Below, piece after piece: positions 9,258-17,973 of a stretch of 64,000 nucleotides of DNA; the stretch's first letter is position 1; each line of letters opens with the position of its first letter. The notes below the pieces were generated by a model. The model made no database searches. It worked only from the letters and a program-made list of their open reading frames with translations, and was not told the origin of the DNA. The position numbers and the translations under genes are program-made. The stretch comes from Flagellimonas sp. CMM7. GTDB lineage: Bacteria; Bacteroidota; Bacteroidia; Flavobacteriales; Flavobacteriaceae. Location of the stretch: NCBI RefSeq assembly GCF_021390195.1, contig NZ_CP090003.1, forward strand, positions 794,001 through 858,000, written 5' to 3'.

Positions 9258-10295
9258 ATGAGCAGATTAATAATACCATTGCTATTGCTTTTTGGAATTG
9301 CATTTAGTTATCCCCAAAATAGCATCAAAACATCTGAAATATATGTTTGCCCTCCTTGCGGGCTTAAATGTGACAATGATGAACATGACAATCCCGGAAT
9401 ATGTTCATTCTGCAACATGAAACTTATGAAAAAAGAAGATTTAAAGACCATCGCCTTCTATTTGCAGGACAGAGTCGAAGTTCTTGATTTTGCCGGCCCC
9501 ATGGAGGTATTGTCCTATGCCGGGTTTAACGTTTTCACTGTTTCCGCCACCAAAGAACCAATAAAGTCACAAGGCATTCTTAGTGTTATTCCAGATTATA
9601 CTATAGAAAATGCTCCCGAAGCGGATATCTTGGCATTTTTTGGAGGTAATGCATCACCAACCTCTAAAAACCCGGAGGTAATGAAATGGATTAAAAAACA
9701 AGAAAATGTAGCATATCATTTTTCCGTTTGTACCGGAGCTTTTATTTTGGCCGAAGCAGGCATATTGGATGGAAAAACAGCAACGACATTCCACAGTTCA
9801 CTGGACAATCTGAAAAACAATTACCCTAAAATAAATGTGCGTAAGAATGTTCGTTTTGTGGACAATGGAAAGGTAATCACAACGGCAGGAATATCCGCCG
9901 GAATAGATGGCGCACTGCATTTGGTTGCAAAATTACATGGGTTAAATGCTGCTAAACGTATTGCATACAATATGGAATATGATAATTGGCAACTTGGAGA
10001 TGGACTAATCCTATCTTCGGACAATCCATATGAAAACAGAATATCCACTGCAGACCTTATTGCTTTTGAAGGGCTTTATGAGTACAAAGATGGCAATCAA
10101 ATTACATTGAAAATCAATAAAAAAGATGGTGACCTTTACACGGTGATAGATGAACTTGTTTATCCACTTTATCATGAAGAGGATGACATATTCTCAAATA
10201 TAGGTGACGATCAAATTTTCTTTAAAAGAAATGATGAAAACAAAATTGTAGGGTATTCTTTAGAAAATGATGAAAAGGTCTATAAGAAGCTATAA
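9258..10295 (+). CDS. Secreted DJ-1/PfpI protein with N-terminal five-cysteine module
   Basis: This 345-residue exported protein has a signal peptide (residues 1-20). A cysteine module follows, C31-x2-C34-x3-C38-x10-C49-x2-C52 ending CNMKL, which resembles the heavy-metal-binding domain PF19335. Next come a DJ-1/PfpI domain (about 62-245, nucleophile C158 in FSVCTGAF, then TTAGISAGIDGAL) and a C-terminal beta-rich tail like DUF3471 (GLYEYKDGNQITLKI). The DJ-1 domain is a close relative of the sensor domain of the preceding regulator. The next gene carries the same cysteine module on an unrelated hydrolase. The probable location is the periplasm. The substrate is unknown. Confidence 0.8.
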   Translation: MSRLIIPLLLLFGIAFSYPQNSIKTSEIYVCPPCGLKCDNDEHDNPGICSFCNMKLMKKEDLKTIAFYLQDRVEVLDFAGPMEVLSYAGFNVFTVSATKEPIKSQGILSVIPDYTIENAPEADILAFFGGNASPTSKNPEVMKWIKKQENVAYHFSVCTGAFILAEAGILDGKTATTFHSSLDNLKNNYPKINVRKNVRFVDNGKVITTAGISAGIDGALHLVAKLHGLNAAKRIAYNMEYDNWQLGDGLILSSDNPYENRISTADLIAFEGLYEYKDGNQITLKINKKDGDLYTVIDELVYPLYHEEDDIFSNIGDDQIFFKRNDENKIVGYSLENDEKVYKKL

Positions 10296-10303
10296 ACAAT
10301 AAC

Positions 10304-11287
10304 ATGGTCTGGTCATCCCATCTTTTAGTTCTTTTTTCCTTTTTGGCATGCTTTGGAATTAAAGCACAAAAAGATACGTTTCGTTGCCCTCCTTGTGCTT
10401 CAGATTGTCACCGCACGGATTTTGAAGAATCAGGAAACTGCCCTATTTGTAACATGCCTCTTATAAAAGTAAACCAAACTCTGTTTGAAGGGTATGATAA
10501 GAAGGAAGTTATGATTTCAAACGACAGCATTCTATTAAATGCTGCATACTACACCCCTAAAAATAAAAACCGGATTAAAGGTGCAATGATTGTTGTTCAT
10601 GGGTCAGCTCCCTCTAGGTACGAAGACATGACATACTATACCAAAATAGGGACCAAACTTAACATGGCCGTATTGGCATATGATAAAAGGGGAGTAGGAA
10701 AATCAGAAGGGAATTATCAATTCTTCAACGTTGAAGAAAGCGAAAATTGGTTCAATCTACTTGCATCTGATGTTTTGGCTTGTTTGTCATGGATAAAAAA
10801 GCAGCCAGAACTTCAAAAAACAAAAATAGGATTGATTGGTGGCAGTCAAGCTGGATGGATAATGCCATTGGCAGCATCAAAAAACAAGAATATTGATTTT
10901 ATCATCATTGGGGAAGGGGTAGCCGTTTCTGCGGGTGAAGAACATTATTTTAGCCAACTGACAGGTGATGGTGACGAAAGTGTAAACAAACTGTCAATAG
11001 CAGAAGCACATTTAAAACTTCAAAAATTTAACGGCACCAAAGGCTTCGACCCTAGGAATATTCTTAAAGGACTAAAAGCAAAAACCTTGTGGATTCTGGG
11101 AACTCACGACCCTGTTATTCCTGTAGATGCCACACTTCATGAGCTACAAAGCATGAACAATCCAAATTTCCACGTTCAAATTCTAGAAAACGGAGATCAC
11201 AACTTTAATAATACACAAACTGGAAAACCTTATAACCTACTTGAATTTATTGAGCCGTGGTTACTTAATAATGATATTCTAAATTAA
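10304..11287 (+). CDS. Secreted alpha/beta hydrolase with N-terminal five-cysteine module
   Basis: This 327-residue exported protein has a signal peptide (1-22). A cysteine module C28-x2-C31-x3-C35-x10-C46-x2-C49 ending CNMPL follows, with spacing identical to the preceding gene product. The rest is an alpha/beta hydrolase of the serine aminopeptidase/esterase type: oxyanion region VVHGSAP, YDKRGVGKSEG, nucleophile S181 in GGSQAGW, acid D269 in GTHDP and H299 in NGDHNF, so the triad is complete. The gene begins 8 bases after its neighbour, which implies an operon. The shared module may anchor or metallate both proteins. The natural ester or peptide substrate is unknown. Confidence 0.85.
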   Translation: MVWSSHLLVLFSFLACFGIKAQKDTFRCPPCASDCHRTDFEESGNCPICNMPLIKVNQTLFEGYDKKEVMISNDSILLNAAYYTPKNKNRIKGAMIVVHGSAPSRYEDMTYYTKIGTKLNMAVLAYDKRGVGKSEGNYQFFNVEESENWFNLLASDVLACLSWIKKQPELQKTKIGLIGGSQAGWIMPLAASKNKNIDFIIIGEGVAVSAGEEHYFSQLTGDGDESVNKLSIAEAHLKLQKFNGTKGFDPRNILKGLKAKTLWILGTHDPVIPVDATLHELQSMNNPNFHVQILENGDHNFNNTQTGKPYNLLEFIEPWLLNNDILN

Positions 11288-11563
11288 TATTGGCGCTACC
11301 TTTTTTCCTTTTCAGGGGAAAATACTTCATCCTTACGTTCAAAAAAGACCTCCATTGGCAAAAATCACATTGACCGTATGTTGGATGGTTTGATGTAAAA
11401 TATTAAAAATGAACAGCTAACACTTTCAGACGGTATCTTTCAGTCTATCATTCATAAACCGAGAAGCTGTAGTCATAAGATCATCCCTTTATCAGGACAA
11501 AGTTTTCAATATATTTCTACACGTAAGACTCATCCCATTGAACACATTTAGTAAAATGTATAA
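11288..11563 (+). other. Intergenic, no convincing gene
   Basis: In the frame of the preceding hydrolase, two open stretches (about 37 and 51 codons) follow one another and are separated by a single TAA at about 11397-11399. Neither has a recognisable motif or good start. They may be chance or gene debris. No terminator hairpin with a T tract was found. Confidence 0.3.
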
Positions 11564-12412
11564 ATGAGTTGCTCCAAATATTACTTGATTCTCTTTTATT
11601 CTGAATTTCCAAATAAAGGATATATGCAATTATCAAATATTGAAAAACATATAAATGAGCAAGTAAAAAGTGATGTTAAGGAAAATGCTTTGGACTGTTT
11701 ATATGCAGAGTATCATGAAAATGGCAGAATAAAAATTGAAGGCCAATTTGAAGAGTGTAATACCACGAAAGAGTGTGCCCAGAGCAAAACGCAGCATTAT
11801 TATAGTGATGAATTAAAAACTGGTTTAGGTAAAAAACATGGTCTGTGGCTAGAATATTATGAAAATGGCATAGTAAAATCCAAACGCAATTACCATTGTG
11901 GCTTACAACATGGAAACTCACTTTTATATAGACAAGACAAGAAACTTTTAAGCTCACATTATCATGTATTTGGCAAAGAAATAAGTGTGCACAAGTTTCA
12001 TAAAGCTGGTAGTCTTGAACTAAGCAAAGCCCATTTTTATAGCTTTAGTGAAGGATTCGCCCATAAATTAAAAATGACTTTGCACTGGGAGTTTTATAAA
12101 GATGGATCACTTAAAATCCAAAGAGAAACCCAATTTTTAGGTAACGACAAAGAAAGACAGGCTTTCAAGGAATATTACATCAATGGGGTACTAAAAACAG
12201 AGACGAGATTTCTTAACCAAAAAAGAGATGGTGTCCATCGGGAATATCATAAGAATAGTAATCCTAAATACAAAGGAGTTTTTAAAGACGGTAAACCAAT
12301 TAATCAGCACTATTACCATAACTTAAACGGACAAAGGACATCGACTGAATATTGGTACAATGGCAAACTTCTAGGAATAGAAAAAAACAATGATGTATTT
12401 ACTTCTCAGTAA
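11564..12412 (+). CDS. MORN-repeat (YwqK-like) protein
   Basis: This protein of up to 282 residues contains repeated MORN_2-type units of the form (E/Y)YxNGxxKxxxxxxxGxxxG: AEYHENGRIKIEGQF, EYYENGIVKSKRNY, EYYINGVLKTETRF and EYHKNSNPKYKGVF. Such repeats define the family often labelled YwqK antitoxin-like, but no toxin gene is adjacent and the label should not be read as function. The first ATG (11564) has no obvious ribosome-binding sequence. An in-frame ATG at 11624 is preceded by AAAGGA and starts MQLSNIEKHI, so the true protein may be 262 residues. No signal peptide is evident from that start, so it is probably cytoplasmic. Confidence 0.7.
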   Translation: MSCSKYYLILFYSEFPNKGYMQLSNIEKHINEQVKSDVKENALDCLYAEYHENGRIKIEGQFEECNTTKECAQSKTQHYYSDELKTGLGKKHGLWLEYYENGIVKSKRNYHCGLQHGNSLLYRQDKKLLSSHYHVFGKEISVHKFHKAGSLELSKAHFYSFSEGFAHKLKMTLHWEFYKDGSLKIQRETQFLGNDKERQAFKEYYINGVLKTETRFLNQKRDGVHREYHKNSNPKYKGVFKDGKPINQHYYHNLNGQRTSTEYWYNGKLLGIEKNNDVFTSQ

Positions 12413-12670
12413 GAGAATTTCAAAAAAATTCTTCTTGAAATAGTGTTTACAATAAAAAGTTAAACTCACTTTTCAACATACTGAATAGATGCAATCTGAT
12501 CATCATCAAACGGCACCAAATTATCCTTTAAACTTCCATAGGAATCACATTGTTTTTCCAAATTACTACAACTGATCGTTGGAAAAACACAATTTTATAT
12601 GTAAATTTAACGTTAAGCAATAGTAAATTAAATGTAATTAATCAATTCTAACCCATTAATCCATATTGAT
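12413..12670. other. Gene-poor spacer with a possible weak hairpin
   Basis: Just after the MORN gene, ATTTCAA (from about 12418) pairs with TTGAAAT about 11 bases later. This is a weak hairpin without a clean T tract. The rest is AT-rich and holds a minus-strand open frame at 12466-12593 that is described separately. Confidence 0.3.
12466..12593 (-). pseudogene. Possible C-terminal gene fragment
   Basis: Between two stops, the minus strand reads about 41 codons with protein-like composition: LEKQCDSYGSLKDNLVPF, then DDDQIASIQYVEK and TGA. There is no ATG in the frame. It looks like the tail of a degraded gene, but I cannot name the family and the frame is short enough to be chance. Confidence 0.25.
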
Positions 12671-12781
12671 ATGAAACAGCATATATACAAGTGGCGGGAA
12701 CAATTTGTTGCACTATGGGAGTACACCAAGGACTACTCAAGAAAGTGCAGAATAGTGTACTATAACGTGCGGAATACCTAG
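12671..12781 (+). CDS. Small open reading frame, 36 codons
   Basis: An ATG-initiated frame encodes a basic, aromatic-rich peptide starting MKQHIYKWREQFVALWEYT and ending RIVYYNVRNT. It is unusually rich in Trp/Tyr/Arg codons for AT-rich intergenic DNA. Its TAG overlaps the TAG of rsmG on the other strand in a shared CTAG. No family is recognised and there is no strong start signal, so it is only a candidate small protein. Confidence 0.25.
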   Translation: MKQHIYKWREQFVALWEYTKDYSRKCRIVYYNVRNT

Positions 12782-13419
12782 GAGAAACTCTTAAACTTTT
12801 GTGGTAAATACACTACTTTTTTAGTTTCGAAAAAATCTTCTTTAAAATATTCTTTTAAATCAAAGGTTTCGACTGTTTTATAATCTTTCAATTCCTCTGT
12901 CAAATCACCGCCTTTTAAATAGAAAATTCCATTTTTTCTTTCATGAGTCGAGTCTTTTTTAATTTTTCCTTTGGTCCAGTGCACAAAAGTAGGCATGGCC
13001 GCAACAGCTCTGCTAACAATAAAATCAAATTGGCCGGTTAAATCCTCCACTCTAGTATGTTTTGCGGTTACGTTTTCCAATTGAAGTCCCTCAACAACTT
13101 CCTGTACAACTTTAATTTTCTTTCCAATTGCATCAACTAGAGTAAAATGAGTATTAGGAAATAGAATTGCAAGGGGAATACCAGGAAATCCACCCCCCGT
13201 TCCAACATCTAAAACTTTAGAGCCTTCATTAAAACTCTGAATTTTAGCAATTCCAAGGGAATGCAATACATGTCGCAGGTACAGTTCATCGATATCTTTA
13301 CGAGACACCACATTTATCTTTTGGTTCCAATCTTGATAAAGTGCTTCTAAGCCCTTGAAGTGTTGAATCTGGGTATCAGTGAGTGTCGTAAAATATTTAG
13401 AAATTAAATCTGCATTCAT
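12778..13419 (-). CDS. rsmG: 16S rRNA (guanine-527-N7)-methyltransferase
   Basis: RsmG methylates N7 of G527 in 16S rRNA using S-adenosylmethionine. The family features are KINVVSRKDIDELYLRHVLHSL near residues 35-55, the SAM-binding VLDVGTGGGFPGIPLAI, and FDFIVSRAVAAMP. I chose the ATG at 13419 (213 residues, MNADLISKYF) because homologues begin at this point. The longer frame to 13461 would need a GTG and adds 14 atypical residues. It is transcribed alone, divergent from the desaturase gene. Confidence 0.93.
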   Translation of the reverse strand: MNADLISKYFTTLTDTQIQHFKGLEALYQDWNQKINVVSRKDIDELYLRHVLHSLGIAKIQSFNEGSKVLDVGTGGGFPGIPLAILFPNTHFTLVDAIGKKIKVVQEVVEGLQLENVTAKHTRVEDLTGQFDFIVSRAVAAMPTFVHWTKGKIKKDSTHERKNGIFYLKGGDLTEELKDYKTVETFDLKEYFKEDFFETKKVVYLPQKFKSFS

Positions 13420-13484
13420 ACTCAATCTGTTAATTTCGGTAAAATTAATACTTTTAGACACCTTAACATCGTTTTCATATAAAG

Positions 13485-13518
13485 TTGGGGACTTGAGAAA
13501 TCAATTTACTTACCTTTG
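13485..13518 (+). promoter_or_regulatory. Putative Bacteroidota promoter of the desaturase gene
   Basis: TTG at 13485-13487 is followed after 23 bases by TACCTTTG at 13511-13518, matching the TTG-N17-23-TAnnTTTG consensus. The ATG lies 15 bases after the -7 box, giving a short leader. Confidence 0.5.
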
Positions 13519-13532
13519 TAAAAATTTAATTT

Positions 13533-14636
13533 ATGGAAAAGGATACCATCCGATTTTCAAGAAAAGATTCAGCACAATTCTTCAGAACACTAAATAAAAG
13601 GGTAAACCAATATTTTAGTGAAAATCAAATAAAAAAAACCGGAAATTGGAAACTTCACCTTAAAACCGTTGTGATGTTTGCCGTTTTCTTGACTCCATAC
13701 TTTTTAATGTTGACATTGAACCTACCATTTTGGGGTTACGTGCTGTTGTCAATCACCATGGGTGTAGGAATGGCTGGTGTGGGAATGAATGTTATGCATG
13801 ATGGAAACCATGGTGCTTATTCCAATAAGAAATGGGTGAACAAGCTTATGGGTAGCAGTATCTATATTTTAGCTGGTAACGTATACAATTGGCAAGTTCA
13901 ACATAATGTTTTGCACCATACATACACCAATATACATGAGCATGATGAAGATATGGAAGCAGGACGAATTCTTCGTTTTTCAAAACATGCCGAGTGGCAA
14001 AAACACCATAAATTTCAACACTTTTACTCCATTCTTTTATATGGATTATTGACTTTTAATTGGGCAATAACCACAGATTTCCAACAAATGTATCGCTACA
14101 TGAAAAGAAAATTGTCTTATGGGAAGCTGCCAAATCCAGTAATAAATTGGAGTACATTGGTCATTACAAAGACAATATATATCACTATTTGGATTGTTTT
14201 ACCGCTACTTCTGGTAGATATTCCATGGTGGCAGATATTGCTTGGTTTCTTTATTATGCATTATGTGGCTGGAGTGATTTTGAGTGTAGTATTTCAGCTG
14301 GCCCACATTGTTGATGAGGCAGATACTCCTCTACCTGATGAAAGCGGAACCATGAAAAATACTTGGGCCATTCATCAACTTGCGACAACGGTGAATTTTG
14401 GCACCAAAAATAGAATTGTAAATTGGTTTACCGGTGGTCTGAACCATCAGGTTGAACATCATATATTTCCAAATATTAGTCATGTTCATTATACAAAAAT
14501 CTCCAAAATTGTGAAACAGACGGCCAAGGAGTTTAATTTGCCTTATAACGAGTATAAAACTACTAGAAAAGCTATAATTTCGCACTTCAAACATTTGAAA
14601 GAGTTGGGTAAAAATCCAGCACTTCAGTACCAGTAA
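13533..14636 (+). CDS. Membrane fatty acid (acyl-CoA/acyl-lipid) desaturase
   Basis: This 367-residue di-iron membrane desaturase has the three histidine boxes of the family: HDGNH (H89-H93), HNVLHH (H124-H129) and QVEHH near residue 310, the last in the QxxHH form of front-end or linoleoyl-CoA-type enzymes. Hydrophobic helices lie at about 45-65, 70-88, 165-180 and 205-245. No cytochrome b5 domain is fused, so electrons must come from a separate donor. The probable role is introducing double bonds into membrane lipids. The precise regiospecificity cannot be told from sequence alone. The aminotransferase gene follows 13 bases later. Confidence 0.9.
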   Translation: MEKDTIRFSRKDSAQFFRTLNKRVNQYFSENQIKKTGNWKLHLKTVVMFAVFLTPYFLMLTLNLPFWGYVLLSITMGVGMAGVGMNVMHDGNHGAYSNKKWVNKLMGSSIYILAGNVYNWQVQHNVLHHTYTNIHEHDEDMEAGRILRFSKHAEWQKHHKFQHFYSILLYGLLTFNWAITTDFQQMYRYMKRKLSYGKLPNPVINWSTLVITKTIYITIWIVLPLLLVDIPWWQILLGFFIMHYVAGVILSVVFQLAHIVDEADTPLPDESGTMKNTWAIHQLATTVNFGTKNRIVNWFTGGLNHQVEHHIFPNISHVHYTKISKIVKQTAKEFNLPYNEYKTTRKAIISHFKHLKELGKNPALQYQ

Positions 14637-14649
14637 AATAGCAAAACCA

Positions 14650-15840
14650 ATGAGCAACCAACTTTCTGAAAGAATTAACAATCTAGTTCCTTCAGCAACT
14701 CTTGAAATGGCTGCAAAAGCCAGGGAACTTAGAGCATCTGGAAAAGATATTATTGGCCTTAGTTTAGGTGAACCAGATTTTAATACCCCAGACTACATTA
14801 AAGAGGCCGCCATACAGGCCGTAAATGATGGGTATAATTCGTACACGCCCGTAGATGGTTATGTAGAATTAAAAGATGCCATAAGCACCAAGTTCAAAAG
14901 AGATAATGATATCACTTATGAACGCCCTCAAATTGTTGTTTCTACAGGTGCAAAGCAAGCCCTTTACAATGTAGCTCAAGCTTGTTTAAATAAAGGAGAT
15001 GAAGTCATCTTGCCTTGCCCATATTGGGTAAGTTACAGTGATATTGTTAAACTTTCTGAGGGAGTTCCCGTGGAAGTTGCCACATCCATAGACAATGACT
15101 TTAAAATGACACCGGAACAGTTGGAAGCGGCCATCACACCAAAGACTAAAATGTTGTGGTACAGTTCTCCATGCAACCCAAGTGGCTCAATTTATAGCAA
15201 GGAAGAATTAAGAGGTTTGGCCGATGTACTTCAAAAATACCCTGAAATTGTGGTGGTCAGTGATGAAATTTACGAACATATTAATTATGGAGTTACGAAT
15301 CACGCCTCAATGGCTGCTTTTGATGACATGTATGATCGTACAGTTACAATAAACGGTGTTGCCAAAGCTTTTGCCATGACAGGGTGGCGAATAGGTTATA
15401 TTGGAGCTCCAACATATATTGCCAGAGCTTGTAACAAATTGCAAGGACAGGTTACAAGCGGTGCCAATTGTATTGCTCAACGTGCCGTGATCACGGCATT
15501 GTTAGAATCTCCCAGTCGCGTTCAGTATATGGTGGACGAATTCAAAAACCGAAGGAAACTTATCTTGGAATTATTGAATAATATTGACGGATTTAAATGC
15601 AATGAACCAGAAGGAGCTTTTTATGTATATCCTGATGTGACCGCTTTTTTTGGAAAAACATTTAATGGCAAAACCATAAACAACGCATCTGACTTTGCCA
15701 TGTACCTATTGGAACAAGCCAATGTTGCTACTGTTACCGGAGACGCTTTTGGAAACGGCAATAGCATCCGTATCTCTTATGCTGCAAGTGAAGAAGACAT
15801 TAGAAAAGCTATTTCTAGGATTGCTGAAGCAGTAAAATAG
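14650..15840 (+). CDS. Pyridoxal-phosphate-dependent aminotransferase (aspartate type, class I)
   Basis: This 396-residue fold-type I aminotransferase of the AAT-Ib group is likely an aspartate:2-oxoglutarate aminotransferase. Its landmarks are SLGEPDFNTPDYI, STGAKQALYN, WYSSPCNPSGS, VVSDEIYEHINY (Asp and Tyr contact the cofactor), the Schiff-base lysine in NGVAKAFAMTGWRIGYIG, and the substrate-carboxylate arginine in SIRISYA. The length is normal. The gene ends 26 bases before an intrinsic terminator at 15867. Related members also act on aromatic amino acids or prephenate, so the exact substrate is uncertain. Confidence 0.92.
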   Translation: MSNQLSERINNLVPSATLEMAAKARELRASGKDIIGLSLGEPDFNTPDYIKEAAIQAVNDGYNSYTPVDGYVELKDAISTKFKRDNDITYERPQIVVSTGAKQALYNVAQACLNKGDEVILPCPYWVSYSDIVKLSEGVPVEVATSIDNDFKMTPEQLEAAITPKTKMLWYSSPCNPSGSIYSKEELRGLADVLQKYPEIVVVSDEIYEHINYGVTNHASMAAFDDMYDRTVTINGVAKAFAMTGWRIGYIGAPTYIARACNKLQGQVTSGANCIAQRAVITALLESPSRVQYMVDEFKNRRKLILELLNNIDGFKCNEPEGAFYVYPDVTAFFGKTFNGKTINNASDFAMYLLEQANVATVTGDAFGNGNSIRISYAASEEDIRKAISRIAEAVK

Positions 15841-15866
15841 ACTATAAAGTAATTACAAAATAACCG

Positions 15867-15899
15867 CCCTCAAGGATATGAAATTCTTGAGGGTTTTTT
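15867..15899 (+). terminator. Intrinsic terminator after the aminotransferase gene
   Basis: CCCTCAAG (15867-15874) pairs perfectly with CTTGAGGG (15886-15893) across an 11-base loop, followed by six T. Confidence 0.9.
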
Positions 15900-15964
15900 A
15901 TTTGAAAAGTTTTATCGCACTAGATAAAATCATATAGTATCTTCGAGAGAATAAAACTTTCCAA

Positions 15965-17935
15965 ATGAAGAAACCAATTTTATATTTAACCTCGCTGATC
16001 TTTTGCTTAGTTTCTCTTTCTGGTTTTTCTCAAAAGAAACCCAATGTTGTATTGATTTTTCCGGACAATTTGGGCGTTGGTGAAGTTGCCGCTTACGGTG
16101 GTGCTCGTGGTGTACCCACCCCAAATATTGACAGAATAGGCGCTGAGGGTATTCGATTGACAAATTTTAATGTAGAATACTCATGCACCCCTTCTCGCAT
16201 TGCAATACTTACTGGCAGGTATGCCGTTAGGGCAGGCGAAGACTATTACGCAGGCACTACACTATGGGAAGAAACCATTGCCGAGCGTTTAAAGTCTGTT
16301 GGATATTCAACTGCACTTTTTGGAAAATGGGATCTTGGAGCCAAAAACTGGCATGGAAAACGCGAACCGACCCACCAAGGTTTTGATGAGTGGTATGGAA
16401 TTCCTGGTACCACCCATGTTTCCCAATTTCCTTCAATGGAAGGTTTTGACCCTAGTTTACAACCAGCTCCCTACATATGGGAAGGGAACGCAGGAACCGT
16501 ATCCAAAAAAGTAAAACCTTTTAATCAAAAAACAAGACGTACAATTGACCGCGAAGCGGCAGAACGAAGCATTGCTTTTATAAAGAAGAATGCAGAAAAG
16601 GATAAACCGTTCTTTTTGTATTATGCCATGACACAGTTACATTTTCCCGCCTTGCCTCATCCCGATAAGGCTGGCACTACTGGAGCTGGGGATATGGGGG
16701 ATTCAATGGCCGACGTAGATTATAACGTTGGTTTGATTTTAAATCAATTAAAAGAATTGGGAATCGAAGATAACACCTTGATTATATGGTGCACCGATAA
16801 TGGGGCAGAAATGAGACGCCCTTGGAGGGGCTCACCCGGTCCGTGGCGTGGATATTATAATTCAGCAATGGAAGGCGGCATTCGAACCCCATGCGTTATT
16901 AGATGGCCAGATAGAATTAAGGCAGGGCAGGTTTCCAACGAAATGGTTCATGAAGTTGATTTATTCTCTACCATCATCAATGCCACAGGCAAAGATGAAG
17001 CTATACCAAAAGACCGAATCATAGATGGGATAAACCAACTCCCTTTTCTAGAAGGGAAGCAAAGTAAGTCCAACCGTGAAAGCGCCATATTCACACAAAG
17101 GTTCGGTCAAATAATGGCCGTCAAATGGCGAGATTGGAAACTATGGTATGTATACAAAACCGAAATGCCCGACCCTGAGCCTGAAAACCAAGTACGATTA
17201 TTTGACTTAAGAGTGGATCCTAGGGAAGAAATAGATGTCAAAGATTACTATCCTGGAGTTATAGGTATTATGGATAGTATTGTGAAGGAATACGAGGCCT
17301 CATTCATTAAACACCCTAGAGTATCTGCGACCGCCAATGCTGTCGACCCCTATTTACCGCCTGAGGCAGGCTCTGGAAGTCCTGTAAAAACATATGAGAG
17401 AACAGATAGAACCACACTTGAAGAACGGAGTTCCGCTATGAAAAATCCTGATTTTTCAGGTACTTGGTCAACCACTGTACTTCATAGGGTCTCTGTTATT
17501 AATCGGGTAGATGAACCACCGGTACCGTCGCTAGGAAGTGGTTGGGGCGATAAAATATCCATCAAACATGTACCAAATCAATTGGATGTTGAACGTGTGG
17601 TCTTTGTTCCAAGGGAAATTCAACAATTAGTTCGTTACCATTTTGCCTTAGATGGTTCAAAGTCTGAAAATAATATACTAATGGGCCGTACCGGAAAACC
17701 TATAGTTTCAACCTCTTCTTGGAAAGACGACAGATTGATTATTACCTCTTCTTATCCTTTTCAAGATTCAAAAAGCGGAAAATGGTTAACTAGTAAAGTG
17801 ACCCAGACCTTATGGCTTCAGCCCGCCAAAGGAACCCCATGGGAATCAACTTTAATTGTTGAAACAACCAGAGAAGGGCTATTGGGTGGTTTATCATCAA
17901 CCAACCGCACAGTGTACACCAAAGGTTACAGGTAA
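15965..17935 (+). CDS. Secreted sulfatase (S1 family) with extra C-terminal domain
   Basis: This 656-residue exported enzyme has a signal peptide at residues 1-22. The alkaline-phosphatase-like S1 sulfatase domain (about 25-460) starts NVVLIFPDNLG and contains the formylglycine signature CTPSRIAILTGR, where C74 is the residue oxidised by the maturase. FGKWDLG and TDNGAE are further metal/active-site motifs. Residues about 490-656 form an additional domain starting PDFSGTWSTTV, a pattern seen in lipocalin-like beta-barrels, which is not part of ordinary sulfatases. It presumably hydrolyses sulfate esters, perhaps from algal polysaccharide. A terminator upstream isolates it from the aminotransferase gene. 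Confidence 0.9.
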   Translation: MKKPILYLTSLIFCLVSLSGFSQKKPNVVLIFPDNLGVGEVAAYGGARGVPTPNIDRIGAEGIRLTNFNVEYSCTPSRIAILTGRYAVRAGEDYYAGTTLWEETIAERLKSVGYSTALFGKWDLGAKNWHGKREPTHQGFDEWYGIPGTTHVSQFPSMEGFDPSLQPAPYIWEGNAGTVSKKVKPFNQKTRRTIDREAAERSIAFIKKNAEKDKPFFLYYAMTQLHFPALPHPDKAGTTGAGDMGDSMADVDYNVGLILNQLKELGIEDNTLIIWCTDNGAEMRRPWRGSPGPWRGYYNSAMEGGIRTPCVIRWPDRIKAGQVSNEMVHEVDLFSTIINATGKDEAIPKDRIIDGINQLPFLEGKQSKSNRESAIFTQRFGQIMAVKWRDWKLWYVYKTEMPDPEPENQVRLFDLRVDPREEIDVKDYYPGVIGIMDSIVKEYEASFIKHPRVSATANAVDPYLPPEAGSGSPVKTYERTDRTTLEERSSAMKNPDFSGTWSTTVLHRVSVINRVDEPPVPSLGSGWGDKISIKHVPNQLDVERVVFVPREIQQLVRYHFALDGSKSENNILMGRTGKPIVSTSSWKDDRLIITSSYPFQDSKSGKWLTSKVTQTLWLQPAKGTPWESTLIVETTREGLLGGLSSTNRTVYTKGYR

Positions 17936-17973
17936 TGAAACAGATTGAACTTTAAGAGGTATTTATAACAACC

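Noticed and set aside
11288..11551. Two consecutive open stretches after the alpha/beta hydrolase, in the same frame
   Set aside because: They have no motif, no start and a stop between them. Extension of the hydrolase is not supported because its C-terminus is complete.
11564..12412. Toxin-antitoxin module around the YwqK-like MORN protein
   Set aside because: No toxin-like partner gene is adjacent. The YwqK label comes only from the repeat type.
13420..13461. GTG-initiated N-terminal extension of RsmG
   Set aside because: Family members begin near the ATG at 13419, and the extension has no conserved features.
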